A stretch of DNA of 64,000 bases. Origin: Planococcus wigleyi. Lineage in GTDB: Bacteria > Bacillota > Bacilli > Bacillales_A > Planococcaceae. The position numbers and the translations under genes were made by a program. The stretch covers positions 62,001 to 126,000 of the forward strand of contig NZ_JACSPU010000003.1 in assembly GCF_014836985.1 (NCBI RefSeq), written 5' to 3'. The notes beneath the pieces were generated by a model. That model ran no database searches. It saw only the letters and a list, made by a program, of their open reading frames with translations, and was not told where the DNA came from. This document shows positions 48,024 to 56,725 of this stretch, piece after piece; within the stretch, counting starts at the first letter, position 1; each line of letters opens with the position of its first letter.

Positions 48024-48932
48024 ATGCTTTATGATTGCGCAATAATAGGAGGGGGTCCTGCGGGGCTGAATGCAGCATTGGTACTAGGGAGATCCAGAAG
48101 AAAGACTTTGCTTTTTGATGATGACAACGGACGCAATCTGGTGACTCGGGAGTCGCACGGTTTTATTACACGGGATGGAATTGAGCCGGAAGAATTCAAG
48201 CGCCTTGGCCGAGAAGACATTGCCAAATACGATTGCGTTGAAATCAAAGAGCAGCGCATAGTGAGCGTTCATCGAATAACCGAAACCCATTATGAATTGG
48301 TTACAGAGAATGGAGATATATATCACAGCATCAAGATTATCATTGCAGCCGGTTTGAAAGAAGAGCAGCCGAATATACCGGATATAGAGAAATTTTATGG
48401 CACCAGTTTATTCAGCTGCCCGTACTGCGATGGATGGGAACTGCGCGATCAGCCGCTTGCCGTGATTGCGGACAAGCAAGTATTCGAATTGGCTAAAAAA
48501 ATTTATACCTGGAGCCGGGACCTGATCGTCTTTACAAATGGAGAAGGGCGATTGGAAGAAGAAGACAAGCAAAAATTGCTTCGGAAAGGAATAAAAGTAG
48601 TGGAAGACATCATTGATGGACTGGAAGGCGATAATGGACAGTTACGCAGCGTCAGGCTTGAAGACGGTACATTGATTGATCGAGTGGGGGGATTTGTCAC
48701 GCCTTTATGGAGCCATGCTACTCCATTTGCAAAGGAGCTGGGCTGCAAGCTAAGTGAACATGGCGGCATCTTAACGGATGGCTATGGGCGTACAAATGTC
48801 TGGAACGTTTACGCAGCTGGAGACGCCTCTTTAATCGTTCCTTCCCAGCTGGTGATTGCAGCGGGCGAAGGAAGTGCAGCTGCTATTGGCGTGAATGGGG
48901 ATTTAGTGAACGAATACTTCGACACAGAGTAA
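48024..48932 (+). CDS. Thioredoxin-reductase-like NAD(P)/FAD flavoprotein
   Basis: The 302-residue enzyme starts YDCAIIGGGPAGLNAALVLG (FAD dinucleotide motif), has the redox pair CPYC in SLFSCPYCDGWELRD near residue 131-134, and the FAD C-terminal motif WNVYAAGDAS. The short NADPH domain (LAVIADKQVFELAKKIYTWS) lacks a full GxGxxA motif, so the reductant partner is uncertain. It resembles low-identity TrxB homologues of Firmicutes with CxxC. ATG 48024 has AAGGGA about 8 bases upstream; an earlier in-frame ATG at 48015 overlaps that site. Confidence 0.85.
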   Translation: MLYDCAIIGGGPAGLNAALVLGRSRRKTLLFDDDNGRNLVTRESHGFITRDGIEPEEFKRLGREDIAKYDCVEIKEQRIVSVHRITETHYELVTENGDIYHSIKIIIAAGLKEEQPNIPDIEKFYGTSLFSCPYCDGWELRDQPLAVIADKQVFELAKKIYTWSRDLIVFTNGEGRLEEEDKQKLLRKGIKVVEDIIDGLEGDNGQLRSVRLEDGTLIDRVGGFVTPLWSHATPFAKELGCKLSEHGGILTDGYGRTNVWNVYAAGDASLIVPSQLVIAAGEGSAAAIGVNGDLVNEYFDTE

Positions 48933-48937
48933 CAAGT

Positions 48938-49657
48938 TTAAGAGATCTTTATGAACTTTTGGAATGCTAAGTACTGGAGAATAAAAAGAGCCAGTGCAGT
49001 CAGGCACAAGTTCATGTAATACCATAGGCCGTTCCCAAAGAAATCCAATGGTGACGCAGTTGTTGGGCGCTGCATCAAGTAAAGGTAGTTGGAGTCGGTT
49101 AAAGGGTTGATATAAAACCCGATAAATGCTGCATAAACAAGAAGCAGTGCATAGACGGAAAAGACGGAGCGTAAGTGAATGGCAGTGGGATTGGATAATG
49201 CCAGAAACAGGCAAGCCCAAGGAATAGCGGTATGGTGGACAAAGAACTTCCAGAAGCGGAAATGTTGATAGTCATAAGGCAGTTCAGGGGTGATCAATGC
49301 TAAAAAGGCTGGAAGGATGCCAAGATAAAATGAGAGCTGTATCCATAAAGGCCGCATGGTCAACAAACCGATCATGGCTGTGATGGAAGCGATCCCGCAC
49401 AAATGCAAAGGCATTTGTCCGCTGAAACTCCAGACGCCATTGGTGATTGCCCAATAATGGTAAGAGAATTCAGATGCAAAAAGAAGAACCAGCAATACCC
49501 ACCGCAGTGATTGAAACAGCCGCTTTTTTTCTCTTAACAAAGCTCTGGCAGAAACAAGTGCGATTATCCCGATAACAGCAATCGCTAATGCCAGTAGGTG
49601 GCTCAAAGAAAATGGAACAAAAGAATAGACGGATGTCACGCCAAACCAAGTTTCCAT
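48938..49657 (-). CDS. ywaF: YwaF-family (TIGR02206) integral membrane protein
   Basis: The 239-residue protein has six to seven helices with SFSGQMPLHLCGIASITAMI and FYLGILPAFLALITPELPYD, then HHTAIPWACLFLALSNPTA, the diagnostic conserved histidines of the YwaF family. It ends TTASPLDFFGNGLWYYMNLC. The family is of unknown function. AGGAGGG lies 7 bases before the ATG. It overlaps nothing but converges with the flavoprotein gene, whose stop lies 5 bases away; no clear terminator between them was found. Confidence 0.88.
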   Translation of the reverse strand: METWFGVTSVYSFVPFSLSHLLALAIAVIGIIALVSARALLREKKRLFQSLRWVLLVLLFASEFSYHYWAITNGVWSFSGQMPLHLCGIASITAMIGLLTMRPLWIQLSFYLGILPAFLALITPELPYDYQHFRFWKFFVHHTAIPWACLFLALSNPTAIHLRSVFSVYALLLVYAAFIGFYINPLTDSNYLYLMQRPTTASPLDFFGNGLWYYMNLCLTALALFILQYLAFQKFIKIS

Positions 49658-49813
49658 AATAGCCCTCCTGGATAGAGAAGTTATTTTGCGATTAGTTTAG
49701 CATGCTGCTGGCCACCTGGTCCATTTTCTTAAGGACAAATAACCGTATGTTTTGCTTAAAACCCTCTCTATACGATAAACTTCAAGAAAAGGATCTGTAG
49801 GAGGAATGCCGGC

Positions 49814-50113
49814 TTGGACCAAACAAATTTATTGTCGTCCATCACTTACATCGACACGGAGCGCTCTATTGAGGCTGGCGAAATGAAAATCATCGAAACT
49901 GAATGCAATATCCATTTGTACGAAGATATACTGGTGACTTCTGCGACGAAATTTCAAGTTTCGAATGTATGGGACATTTCCTATAAATCATTTTCTGCTG
50001 AGACCAACTTACTGTATCTGCATACGCATCGGGGGGTCCTGACTTATAAAGTCTATACAGACCCGGATAAATTCGTGAAGACGTTTAAAAAACTGAAAAA
50101 CGAGAATTACTAA
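49814..50113 (+). CDS. Uncharacterised 99-residue protein
   Basis: The protein starts at TTG with AGGAGG 9 bases upstream. It begins DQTNLLSSITYIDTERSIEA, then MKIIETECNIHLYEDIL, FQVSNVWDISYKSFSAETNL and YLHTHRGVLTYKVYTDPDKF, a beta-rich pattern that looks like a small PH-like barrel ending in a helix. I do not recognise the family. It is followed by a clear terminator and seems to be expressed alone. Confidence 0.7.
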   Translation: MDQTNLLSSITYIDTERSIEAGEMKIIETECNIHLYEDILVTSATKFQVSNVWDISYKSFSAETNLLYLHTHRGVLTYKVYTDPDKFVKTFKKLKNENY

Positions 50114-50144
50114 AGAAGACAGGTTTTTCCTGTCTTCTTTTTCA
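50111..50144 (+). terminator. Intrinsic terminator
   Basis: AAGAAGACAGG and CCTGTCTTCTT (50113-50123 and 50129-50139) with a TTTTT loop and a T tail. Confidence 0.88.
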
Positions 50145-50199
50145 ACCTCAGAATGCTGAACAAAAGTATGGCTAGTTCTAGAGGAAGGGAGAAAAGAAA

Positions 50200-50568
50200 A
50201 TGGAGGACACGATTAACATTGCGGATCAGTGGACGGATAAAGTAAATCAAAGAGACATTAATGGCGTACTGGACGTCTCAGATCCCCATATCGAATTGAT
50301 TGGCCCAAGAGGCATCGCAGAAGGGCATGACATTTTGCGGCAATGGATCACGGAGTCCGGCATCAAGCTGGAAACTCAAGGGCATTATGCCAAAGGAAAC
50401 GAAGTAATCTCCGTTCAGAGAGCGACCTGGGAAAACCAGAATGGCCACGTTACAATTTACACGTTCATGGAAATCAAAAACGGTAAAGTGCATCGTCTGG
50501 GCAGATACGACACCCTTGATGATGCATTGGGGCAATGCCAGTTGAATGAAGAAGATAAAATTAACTAA
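50200..50568 (+). CDS. SnoaL/NTF2-like protein
   Basis: The 122-residue protein shows the SnoaL-like pattern: ADQWTDKVNQRDINGVLDVS, IELIGPRGIAEGHDILRQWI and ISVQRATWENQNGHVTIYTF, followed by MEIKNGKVHRLGRYDTLDDAL. It forms a cone-shaped pocket for a small molecule; members are isomerases, hydratases or stress proteins. GAAGGGAG lies before the ATG. No neighbouring enzyme suggests a ligand. A terminator follows. Confidence 0.85.
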   Translation: MEDTINIADQWTDKVNQRDINGVLDVSDPHIELIGPRGIAEGHDILRQWITESGIKLETQGHYAKGNEVISVQRATWENQNGHVTIYTFMEIKNGKVHRLGRYDTLDDALGQCQLNEEDKIN

Positions 50569-50569
50569 T

Positions 50570-50603
50570 GGAAAGGACGGGGAATTTCCCCGTCCTTTTT
50601 TTA
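50570..50603 (+). terminator. Intrinsic terminator after the SnoaL-like gene
   Basis: AAAGGACGGGGAA and TTCCCCGTCCTTT form a 13-bp stem almost without loop, with seven T. Confidence 0.85.
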
Positions 50604-50664
50604 ATATAAAATTCTTGCTAAAAAAATGGCGAAGGAAAGGGCATGGGAGCTAATTGGCAGATAA

Positions 50665-50790
50665 GGAATGCTGATTTACAAGCTGTCGGAAATGATCTGT
50701 CTGCTTAAAATTTGGCGGCAGCCAACGGAATTGATTTTTAAGTTTTCGGACTATTAAATAAAATTTTCTGAAAAACCATTGATTTTTCAA
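50665..50790. repeat. Possible degenerate intergenic array with about 21-bp spacing
   Basis: GGA-type unit starts can be placed at about 50665, 50688, 50714, 50727, 50748 and 50769, often preceded by a TC or TTTTC. The spacing is 13-26 bp, with two clean 21-bp steps at the end (GGAATTGATTTTTAAGTTTTC and GGACTATTAAATAAAATTTTC). It is much less regular than the arrays at 6898 and 24391. Its end overlaps the -35 box of the kdgR promoter. Confidence 0.35.
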
Positions 50791-50808
50791 AAAAATTGAA
50801 TTATACTT
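50780..50808 (+). promoter_or_regulatory. Promoter of the kdgR operon
   Basis: -35 TTGATT (50780-50785) and -10 TATACT (50803-50808) are 17 bases apart. The operator palindrome starts 15 bases after the -10 box. Confidence 0.7.
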
Positions 50809-50822
50809 TCCTCAAACCACTT

Positions 50823-50838
50823 ACTAAACCGGTTTAGT
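50823..50838. promoter_or_regulatory. KdgR/LacI-type operator palindrome
   Basis: ACTAAACCGGTTTAGT is a perfect 16-bp palindrome with the central CCGG step common in LacI-family operators. It lies about 8 bases after the expected transcription start and 14 bases before the kdgR ATG, so binding would block the whole operon including its own regulator. Confidence 0.8.
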
Positions 50839-50851
50839 GCGAGGAGATACA

Positions 50852-51856
50852 ATGAAAAAAATAACAATGCAAGACGTAGCTTTAAAAGCGGGAGTGTCTA
50901 AAAGCACTGTTTCCCAGTATATAAATAATCGTTTTGAGTTTATGGGGGCGTCGACAAAACTACGAGTTGAAGCCGCTATCAAAGACTTAGGTTATATTCC
51001 AAATCAGGTAGCGAAAAGTTTGAAACAGAAAAAAACCGGAACTATCGGAGTGATCGTAGCAAACATTCTGCACACGTTCTCAACTGAAATTATTCGCGCC
51101 ATTGAAGACGAATGCGAAAGGAATGGATTTCACCTTTTCGTCTGTAATGCCGACGATCAGCCGGAAAAGGAACGGGCTTATATCGACATGCTGGTGGCAA
51201 AGCAAGTGGACGGCTTGATTATTTTTCCGACCAACGGCAATTACGATTATTACAAGCAATTAAAAAATGCAGAGTTCCCCATTGTCTTCGTCGACAGAAT
51301 GATCAACGAAGCGATTTTTCCGACCTTGTTGCTCGATAATGAAAGCGCTTCAAGAATCGCTGTAGACCAATTGGTCAAAAAAGGGAAGAAGAAAGTAGGT
51401 TTGGTTTCCACTTCCATCACACAACATGTAACACCGCGGATTGAACGCATCAACGGGTACAAAAAAGCGATGGCAGAGTACGGACTCGAAATTGAAGAAG
51501 ACTGGATTATCGCACAAGATAAACAGGAAATCGGCAATCGGCTCCAGCATTTGTGGGATTCCGCTAATCGGCCTGAAGCATTTTTTGCGACTAACGATTT
51601 GGCTTTGATTGAATTGCTGAAATTCATCAAGAAAAATGGACTGTCTATTCCAGCGGATATCGGTGTGATTGCTATCGATGATTCACCGTTTCTGGCAATT
51701 GCAACGCCGCCGATTTCTGTTATCAGGCAGCCGACTTTTGAAATTGGGCAAGATGCTGCACACACCCTTCTCGAATTGATTGGCAGCAAAGATTTTAAAG
51801 AAGAATATGAAGAGCGGCGTTATCTTCCAATTTTGGTTGAAAGAGAATCTGTATAA
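50852..51856 (+). CDS. kdgR: LacI-family transcriptional regulator, KdgR-like
   Basis: The 334-residue regulator has the LacI helix-turn-helix (residues 3-25: ITMQDVALKAGVSKSTVSQYIN), the hinge ALKDLGYIPN-type segment and a periplasmic-binding-like domain with GTIGVIVANILHTFSTEIIR and VIAIDDSPFLAIATPPISVI. Ligand-pocket residues suggest a sugar acid, and the genes downstream make KDG or KDPG the likely inducer. The perfect palindrome at 50823 is its probable site. GAGGAG lies 7 bases before ATG 50852. It is the first gene of the sugar-acid operon. Confidence 0.92.
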   Translation: MKKITMQDVALKAGVSKSTVSQYINNRFEFMGASTKLRVEAAIKDLGYIPNQVAKSLKQKKTGTIGVIVANILHTFSTEIIRAIEDECERNGFHLFVCNADDQPEKERAYIDMLVAKQVDGLIIFPTNGNYDYYKQLKNAEFPIVFVDRMINEAIFPTLLLDNESASRIAVDQLVKKGKKKVGLVSTSITQHVTPRIERINGYKKAMAEYGLEIEEDWIIAQDKQEIGNRLQHLWDSANRPEAFFATNDLALIELLKFIKKNGLSIPADIGVIAIDDSPFLAIATPPISVIRQPTFEIGQDAAHTLLELIGSKDFKEEYEERRYLPILVERESV

Positions 51857-51874
51857 ATTAAGGGAGGTGAGAGT

Positions 51875-52831
51875 TTGTCTAAACAATTTGGCGTATTAAC
51901 AATTGGGGATGCCATGATTACCATGAATCCTTCTAGCACAGGGCCGATGAAATACGTAACACAGTTTGAACGCAAGGTTGGCGGTGCTGAAATGAACTTT
52001 GCCATTGGCTGTGCACGATTAGGTCTCAACAGCAAGTGGATCAGCAGGTTAGGCAAAGATGAATTCGGCCGGGTGATTTATAATTTTGCTCGCGGCGAAG
52101 GCGTTGATGTTTCGTCAGTGGATTTTGTAGAAGGCATACCGACATCAGTGAACTTTAAAGAAATTCATGCTGATGGATCGGGGAAAACATTTTATTACAG
52201 AGACCCTTCTCCCATTTCGTTTCTTTCAGAAGAAGACATCACGGAAGAATTATTCGAAGGCATCCACGTAGTTCATTTAACGGGGGTTTACTTAGCTCTC
52301 AGAGAACAGAATATGGCAATAGCCCAAAAAATTCTGGCTATCGCGAAACGAAAAGATATCCTCGTTTCTTTTGATCCCAATATCCGTTTGAAACTATGGA
52401 CCATCGAGAAAGCGCGTGAAGCTTACGAAACCATTTTCTCGGACGTGGATATCCTGCTGACAGGACTGGATGAAATCCAGATGATTTCGGGGAAAGAAAC
52501 GCTAGAAGAGTTAGTCGGGTATGCAGAGCGCTTTAAGATCCGGGATTTTGTCATTAAAGACGGAGATAAAGGATCGATGCTCTACAGAGAAGGGCGATGG
52601 ATTAAAGCACCTGGATTTTCTGTAACACCTGTCGATACGGTAGGAGCAGGAGATGGCTTTGATGCAGGTTATATATACGGAACGCTGAATCAGTTCGACG
52701 AAGAATCCTTATTGCGCTTTGCCAATGGAGTTGGAGCTCTCGTCACTACAGTCACTGGAGATAATGAAGGCTTGCCGTATTTGGAGGAAGTCGAAAACTT
52801 AATCGGCAATATAAAATCCGTAGAACGATAG
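51875..52831 (+). CDS. kdgK: 2-dehydro-3-deoxygluconate kinase (PfkB family)
   Basis: The 318-residue sugar kinase starts at TTG, with GGGAGGTGA at good distance, and shows [17 protein letters not shown] near the start and the PfkB catalytic [17 protein letters not shown] near 250-266 (Asp base, GAGD loop). It phosphorylates KDG to KDPG for the aldolase. The order kdgR-kdgK fits Bacillus. It precedes the YjmC-like dehydrogenase by 10 bases. Confidence 0.93.
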   Translation: MSKQFGVLTIGDAMITMNPSSTGPMKYVTQFERKVGGAEMNFAIGCARLGLNSKWISRLGKDEFGRVIYNFARGEGVDVSSVDFVEGIPTSVNFKEIHADGSGKTFYYRDPSPISFLSEEDITEELFEGIHVVHLTGVYLALREQNMAIAQKILAIAKRKDILVSFDPNIRLKLWTIEKAREAYETIFSDVDILLTGLDEIQMISGKETLEELVGYAERFKIRDFVIKDGDKGSMLYREGRWIKAPGFSVTPVDTVGAGDGFDAGYIYGTLNQFDEESLLRFANGVGALVTTVTGDNEGLPYLEEVENLIGNIKSVER

Positions 52832-52841
52832 GAGGAAGTCC

Positions 52842-53855
52842 ATGGCAACTGTAACGGTGGCTTTTACAGAAGTCCAACAGTTAATCGGAGAAAAACTTGT
52901 AAGTGCAGGCGTCAGTGAAGAACAAGCTGCCAAAATTGCTGCCATTCTTATCCACGCGGATTTGCGTGGCGTGAATTCGCATGGGGCATTGCGAACAGAA
53001 CATTACATGAAACGGCTCAAGGCCGGCGGAATTAATCCAACACCCGATATTTCATTCAACAAGACTGGTCCAGTGACGGGTGTGGTTAATGGAGACGATG
53101 GTTTTGGGCATGTTGTGGCAGATATCGCCATGGACCATGCCATCGAGATGGCGAAAGAAAACGGAGTGGGCATGGTGACAGCCATGAACAGCAGCCATTG
53201 CGGAGCGCTCAGCTATTTTGTTCAAGAGGCGACTGAACAGCAGCTGATTGGCATCGCAATGACGCATACCGATAAAATTGTCGTCCCATTCGGAGGAAGA
53301 GAATCTTTCCTCGGAACGAACCCAATTGCATACGGTGTTCCCGCCAAAACTGAGAAACCATTCATTTTGGATATGGCCACATCAAATGTTGCTTTAGGGA
53401 AGATTCTTCAGCACAAAGAGGAAGGCAAGGCTATTCCGGAAGGCTGGGGAGTGGATAAAAATGGAGCAACGGTGACCGATCCTGCTGAAGTGGTTTCTTT
53501 GATGCCATTCGGGGGTCCGAAAGGCTCTGGTTTATCGATGATTGTAGATATTTTTTCTGGTCTGCTGGCAGGCATGGCATTTGGCCCTCATATTAATCCG
53601 ATGTATGAGGAGTTGGAAAAGAAACGGAAATTGGGCCACTATTTCTGTGCAATCAATCCTTCTTTCTTTACAGATTCCGAAATCTTTTTGGAGCAGATGG
53701 ATAAAATGATCCAAGAGATTCGAGAAGTTCCGGCTGCTGAAGGTTTCAGCCGTGTCCTGGTTCCGGGAGAAATTGAACAGGAAAACGAAGAGCGTAATCG
53801 GAAACAGGGAGTTCAGATTGCGGCAACTACTTATGAGTATTTGAAAAACCAATAA
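52842..53855 (+). CDS. Ldh2/MDH-type oxidoreductase (YjmC-like)
   Basis: The 337-residue NAD(P)-dependent dehydrogenase has the Ldh2/ureidoglycolate fold: [12 protein letters not shown] (catalytic His), [32 protein letters not shown] and [19 protein letters not shown]. Length equals Bacillus YjmC, encoded in the hexuronate locus. The family oxidises 2-hydroxy acids. Here it may convert a sugar acid imported by the TRAP system into an oxo-acid. The exact reaction is inference. AGGAGG lies before the ATG. Confidence 0.88.
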   Translation: MATVTVAFTEVQQLIGEKLVSAGVSEEQAAKIAAILIHADLRGVNSHGALRTEHYMKRLKAGGINPTPDISFNKTGPVTGVVNGDDGFGHVVADIAMDHAIEMAKENGVGMVTAMNSSHCGALSYFVQEATEQQLIGIAMTHTDKIVVPFGGRESFLGTNPIAYGVPAKTEKPFILDMATSNVALGKILQHKEEGKAIPEGWGVDKNGATVTDPAEVVSLMPFGGPKGSGLSMIVDIFSGLLAGMAFGPHINPMYEELEKKRKLGHYFCAINPSFFTDSEIFLEQMDKMIQEIREVPAAEGFSRVLVPGEIEQENEERNRKQGVQIAATTYEYLKNQ

Positions 53856-53876
53856 AAAACAAAGGGGAGAATAGAA

Positions 53877-54875
53877 ATGAAAAAGAAATGGTTAACAGGT
53901 GTATTTGCATCGGTACTGGTATTGGGAGCTTGTGGATCAAATGATGGGGCAGAAGAAGGCGGCGGTTCGGGCGATACAATCGAGTGGAGATTCGGCCATT
54001 TAGCTGATGAAAATCACATCTGGCATCAAACCGCTTTGAAATTTGAAGAACTGGTGGAAGCAAATTCCGACGGCCAAATGGAAATCACTATTTATCCCAA
54101 TAACTCACTTGGCGGCGAAACAGACACAATTAACTCTATTCAAGCTGGAACAGCTGACATGGTTATTTCAGGGGAAACTTTGCAAAACTGGGCTCCTAAT
54201 GCCGCATTGATGGCAGTTCCTTACGCGTTCCGCGATCTGGATCATGTGAAGTCAGTGGTTGAAGGGGACATCGGTGAACAAATTAAACAAGAAATCAGTG
54301 ATGAAGCAGGATTGACGGCTCTTTACTACCATACACGCGCTCCACGTAATTTAACATCAAACGAGCCAATTACTTCTCCTGATGACTTGAGCGGATTCAG
54401 CATGCGTGTGCCAAACGTTCCTTTGTTCCTGGATGTATGGCAGGCTGCTGGCGCTTCTCCTCAAGTAATGGATTTCAATGAAGTCTTTACAGGCTTGCAG
54501 CAAGGGGTAATCGATGGCCAGGAAAACCCGGTTGATTTGATTCAAAGTGGTGGATTGGCTGAAGTACAGGATTACGTAAACCGCACTGAACATGTCTATT
54601 CTTGGATCTACATCCTAGTAGGCAACGAGCAGTATAATGCATTGTCTGATGACTTGAAAAAAGTGGTTCAAGATGCTGCTGCAGAAGCTCAGGCTATGGG
54701 TGAAGAATTGTATGAAACTGAAATTTCGACAATTGAGCAGGAATTGACAGATGCCGGCATGGAATTTGTTGATGTCGATCAGGATGCTTTCCGCGAAGCC
54801 ATGACACCGGCTGTCGAAGCTTCATTGTCTCCGGAGCAATTGGAATTGTACGAACAGATCCTTGCAGTTGAATAA
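53877..54875 (+). CDS. dctP: TRAP transporter substrate-binding lipoprotein, DctP family
   Basis: The 332-residue protein has the lipobox VLGACGSN near residue 19, then the DctP fold: WRFGHLADENHIWHQTALKF, LGGETDTINSIQAGTADMVI and MRVPNVPLFLDVWQAAGASP, followed by FNEVFTGLQQGVIDGQENPV, with the conserved Arg that binds the ligand carboxylate. It captures a sugar acid and passes it to DctQM. It is the first of the three TRAP genes (69-base gap to dctQ). Confidence 0.93.
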   Translation: MKKKWLTGVFASVLVLGACGSNDGAEEGGGSGDTIEWRFGHLADENHIWHQTALKFEELVEANSDGQMEITIYPNNSLGGETDTINSIQAGTADMVISGETLQNWAPNAALMAVPYAFRDLDHVKSVVEGDIGEQIKQEISDEAGLTALYYHTRAPRNLTSNEPITSPDDLSGFSMRVPNVPLFLDVWQAAGASPQVMDFNEVFTGLQQGVIDGQENPVDLIQSGGLAEVQDYVNRTEHVYSWIYILVGNEQYNALSDDLKKVVQDAAAEAQAMGEELYETEISTIEQELTDAGMEFVDVDQDAFREAMTPAVEASLSPEQLELYEQILAVE

Positions 54876-54944
54876 TATATAAGCATGGCATGTTTGGCTA
54901 TAATGGCCGAATATGCCTTTCCATTAGGGAAGGAATGAATTCAG

Positions 54945-55442
54945 ATGACAAATTTCCGGAAATTAATTGACGCCACACTCGCCTTTTTGACAGTGCTCAG
55001 CTTTGCTGGCGTTATCATTATTGTCACCATCCAGATTATTTCACGTTTTGCACCGTTTTCCTTCATCTGGACCGAAGAGCTGACGCGCTACCTTTTCTTA
55101 TACGGCATTGCTTTCGGTGCCCCCTTGGCTTTAATGAGAAATGAATTTATCAATGTGGATATGATTCTCAACAGAATGCCCGATAACTTTCGGAGATACT
55201 ACGAAATCATCATATATTTGGCCATCATCTTATTAAGTCTGGTAATGGTCGTTCAAGGATATAGTTTTACATTGTTAGGGGATAATCAACGATCGGCAAC
55301 TATGCCTTTTCAAATGTCAGTTGTGCATGCTTCTCTATTGATCATGAGTGTATTCCTGGTGTTTTATGCAGTTTTGAAAATTATCGATTTGATCAAAAAT
55401 AAACAGGATTACAGCCAGAACTTTGGAGAGGATGATTTCTAA
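54945..55442 (+). CDS. dctQ: TRAP transporter small permease, DctQ family
   Basis: The 165-residue membrane protein has four helices and the family motif FSFIWTEELTRYLFLYGIAF with FGAPLALMRNEFINVDMILN. DctQ is the small subunit that joins the large permease; both are needed for sodium-driven import. The stop overlaps the dctM start by one base (TAATG). GGAAGGAA precedes the ATG. Confidence 0.92.
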   Translation: MTNFRKLIDATLAFLTVLSFAGVIIIVTIQIISRFAPFSFIWTEELTRYLFLYGIAFGAPLALMRNEFINVDMILNRMPDNFRRYYEIIIYLAIILLSLVMVVQGYSFTLLGDNQRSATMPFQMSVVHASLLIMSVFLVFYAVLKIIDLIKNKQDYSQNFGEDDF

Positions 55443-56713
55443 TGGCTACTTTACTTTTTGTATCCTTCATCGCATTAATTTTTCTGGGAGTTCCAGTGGC
55501 TTTTAGTCTTGGACTGGCTTCCTTTATCTATCTGATGTTGGCAGGTATCCCTCTCAACATCATTCCTCAACGGATGTTTGGAGGGCTCAACTCATTTGTT
55601 CTGCTTTGTATTCCAGGATTTATCCTGGCAGGCAACTTAATGAATGCGGGCGGCATAACCAATCGGATCATCAAGTTCGCCAACGACCTTTTTGGGCATA
55701 TCCGTGGCGGTTTGGGACTTGCCAACGTCGGGGCTTCAATGGGCTTTGCAGGGATCTCGGGAACAGCACTTGCGGATACCGCAAGTATCGGTTCTATTCT
55801 AATACCTGCGATGAAAAAAGAAGGATACGGAGCAGGATTTTCCGCTGCTGTAACAGCTTCTTCTTCTACTGTGGGCCCTATTATTCCGCCTTCTTTGCCT
55901 ATGATCATCGTAGGTACATTAGCTTCTCTATCCATTGGCGATCTATTTTTAGCTGGTGCACTTCCGGGCATTCTATTGGGGCTGGGGTTAATGATTCCGA
56001 CGTATATTATTTCAGTAAAGCGGAACTATCCGAAAGGTGACCGTCAATCTATTAAAACCATTTGGAAAAGCTTCACTGGTGCTTTTTGGGCATTGCTGAT
56101 GACATTCATCATTCTTTACGGAATTTTAGGCGGTTTCTTTACGCCGACAGAAGCTTCAATTATTGCTGTTCTTTATGCCTTTGTCATTGGTATTTTTGTC
56201 TATAAAGAATTGCCGATTAAAAAAATACCGGAAATTATGCTTTCTTCCATGACGGCGACAGCATCCATCATGTTGCTTGTCGGATTTGCCAACTTGTTTG
56301 GCTGGATTATGGTGCGCGAACAGATTCCGCAGCTGGTCGCGGAATCGATTCTTGGCATTTCAACGAATGCCATCATCGTTATTTTATTGATTAATTTGCT
56401 GTTGCTTTTTGTAGGTACGTTTATGGAAACAATTGCGGCATTGGTCATCCTATTCCCTGTGTTATTGCCGGTCGCACTGACAGTCGGAATGGATCCAATC
56501 CAATTTGGTGTCATGATGGTATTGAACTTGGTAATTGGCTTGGTGACGCCACCTGTAGGCGTCTGTCTCTTCGTCGCTTCCCAGATCGGGAAGGTATCCA
56601 TTGGGAAAACAGCAAGGGAATTGGTGCCTTTCCTCGGAGTCAGTTTAGTCGTGCTTATGCTGGTCGCTTTTATACCGCAAATTACATTGTTCTTACCAAG
56701 TCTATTTGAATAG
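55442..56713 (+). CDS. dctM: TRAP transporter large permease, DctM family
   Basis: The 423-residue permease has 11 to 12 helices with FIALIFLGVPVAFSLGLASF, then IPGFILAGNLMNAGGITNRI, GVGSSST-type segment ASSSTVGPIIPPSLPMIIVG and the final NLVIGLVTPPVGVCLFVASQ. These are signature DctM motifs. With DctP and DctQ it imports a sugar acid with sodium, independent of ATP. The gene ends 12 bases before the YjmD-like start. Confidence 0.94.
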   Translation: MATLLFVSFIALIFLGVPVAFSLGLASFIYLMLAGIPLNIIPQRMFGGLNSFVLLCIPGFILAGNLMNAGGITNRIIKFANDLFGHIRGGLGLANVGASMGFAGISGTALADTASIGSILIPAMKKEGYGAGFSAAVTASSSTVGPIIPPSLPMIIVGTLASLSIGDLFLAGALPGILLGLGLMIPTYIISVKRNYPKGDRQSIKTIWKSFTGAFWALLMTFIILYGILGGFFTPTEASIIAVLYAFVIGIFVYKELPIKKIPEIMLSSMTATASIMLLVGFANLFGWIMVREQIPQLVAESILGISTNAIIVILLINLLLLFVGTFMETIAALVILFPVLLPVALTVGMDPIQFGVMMVLNLVIGLVTPPVGVCLFVASQIGKVSIGKTARELVPFLGVSLVVLMLVAFIPQITLFLPSLFE

Positions 56714-56725
56714 GTGGTTGTTAAA

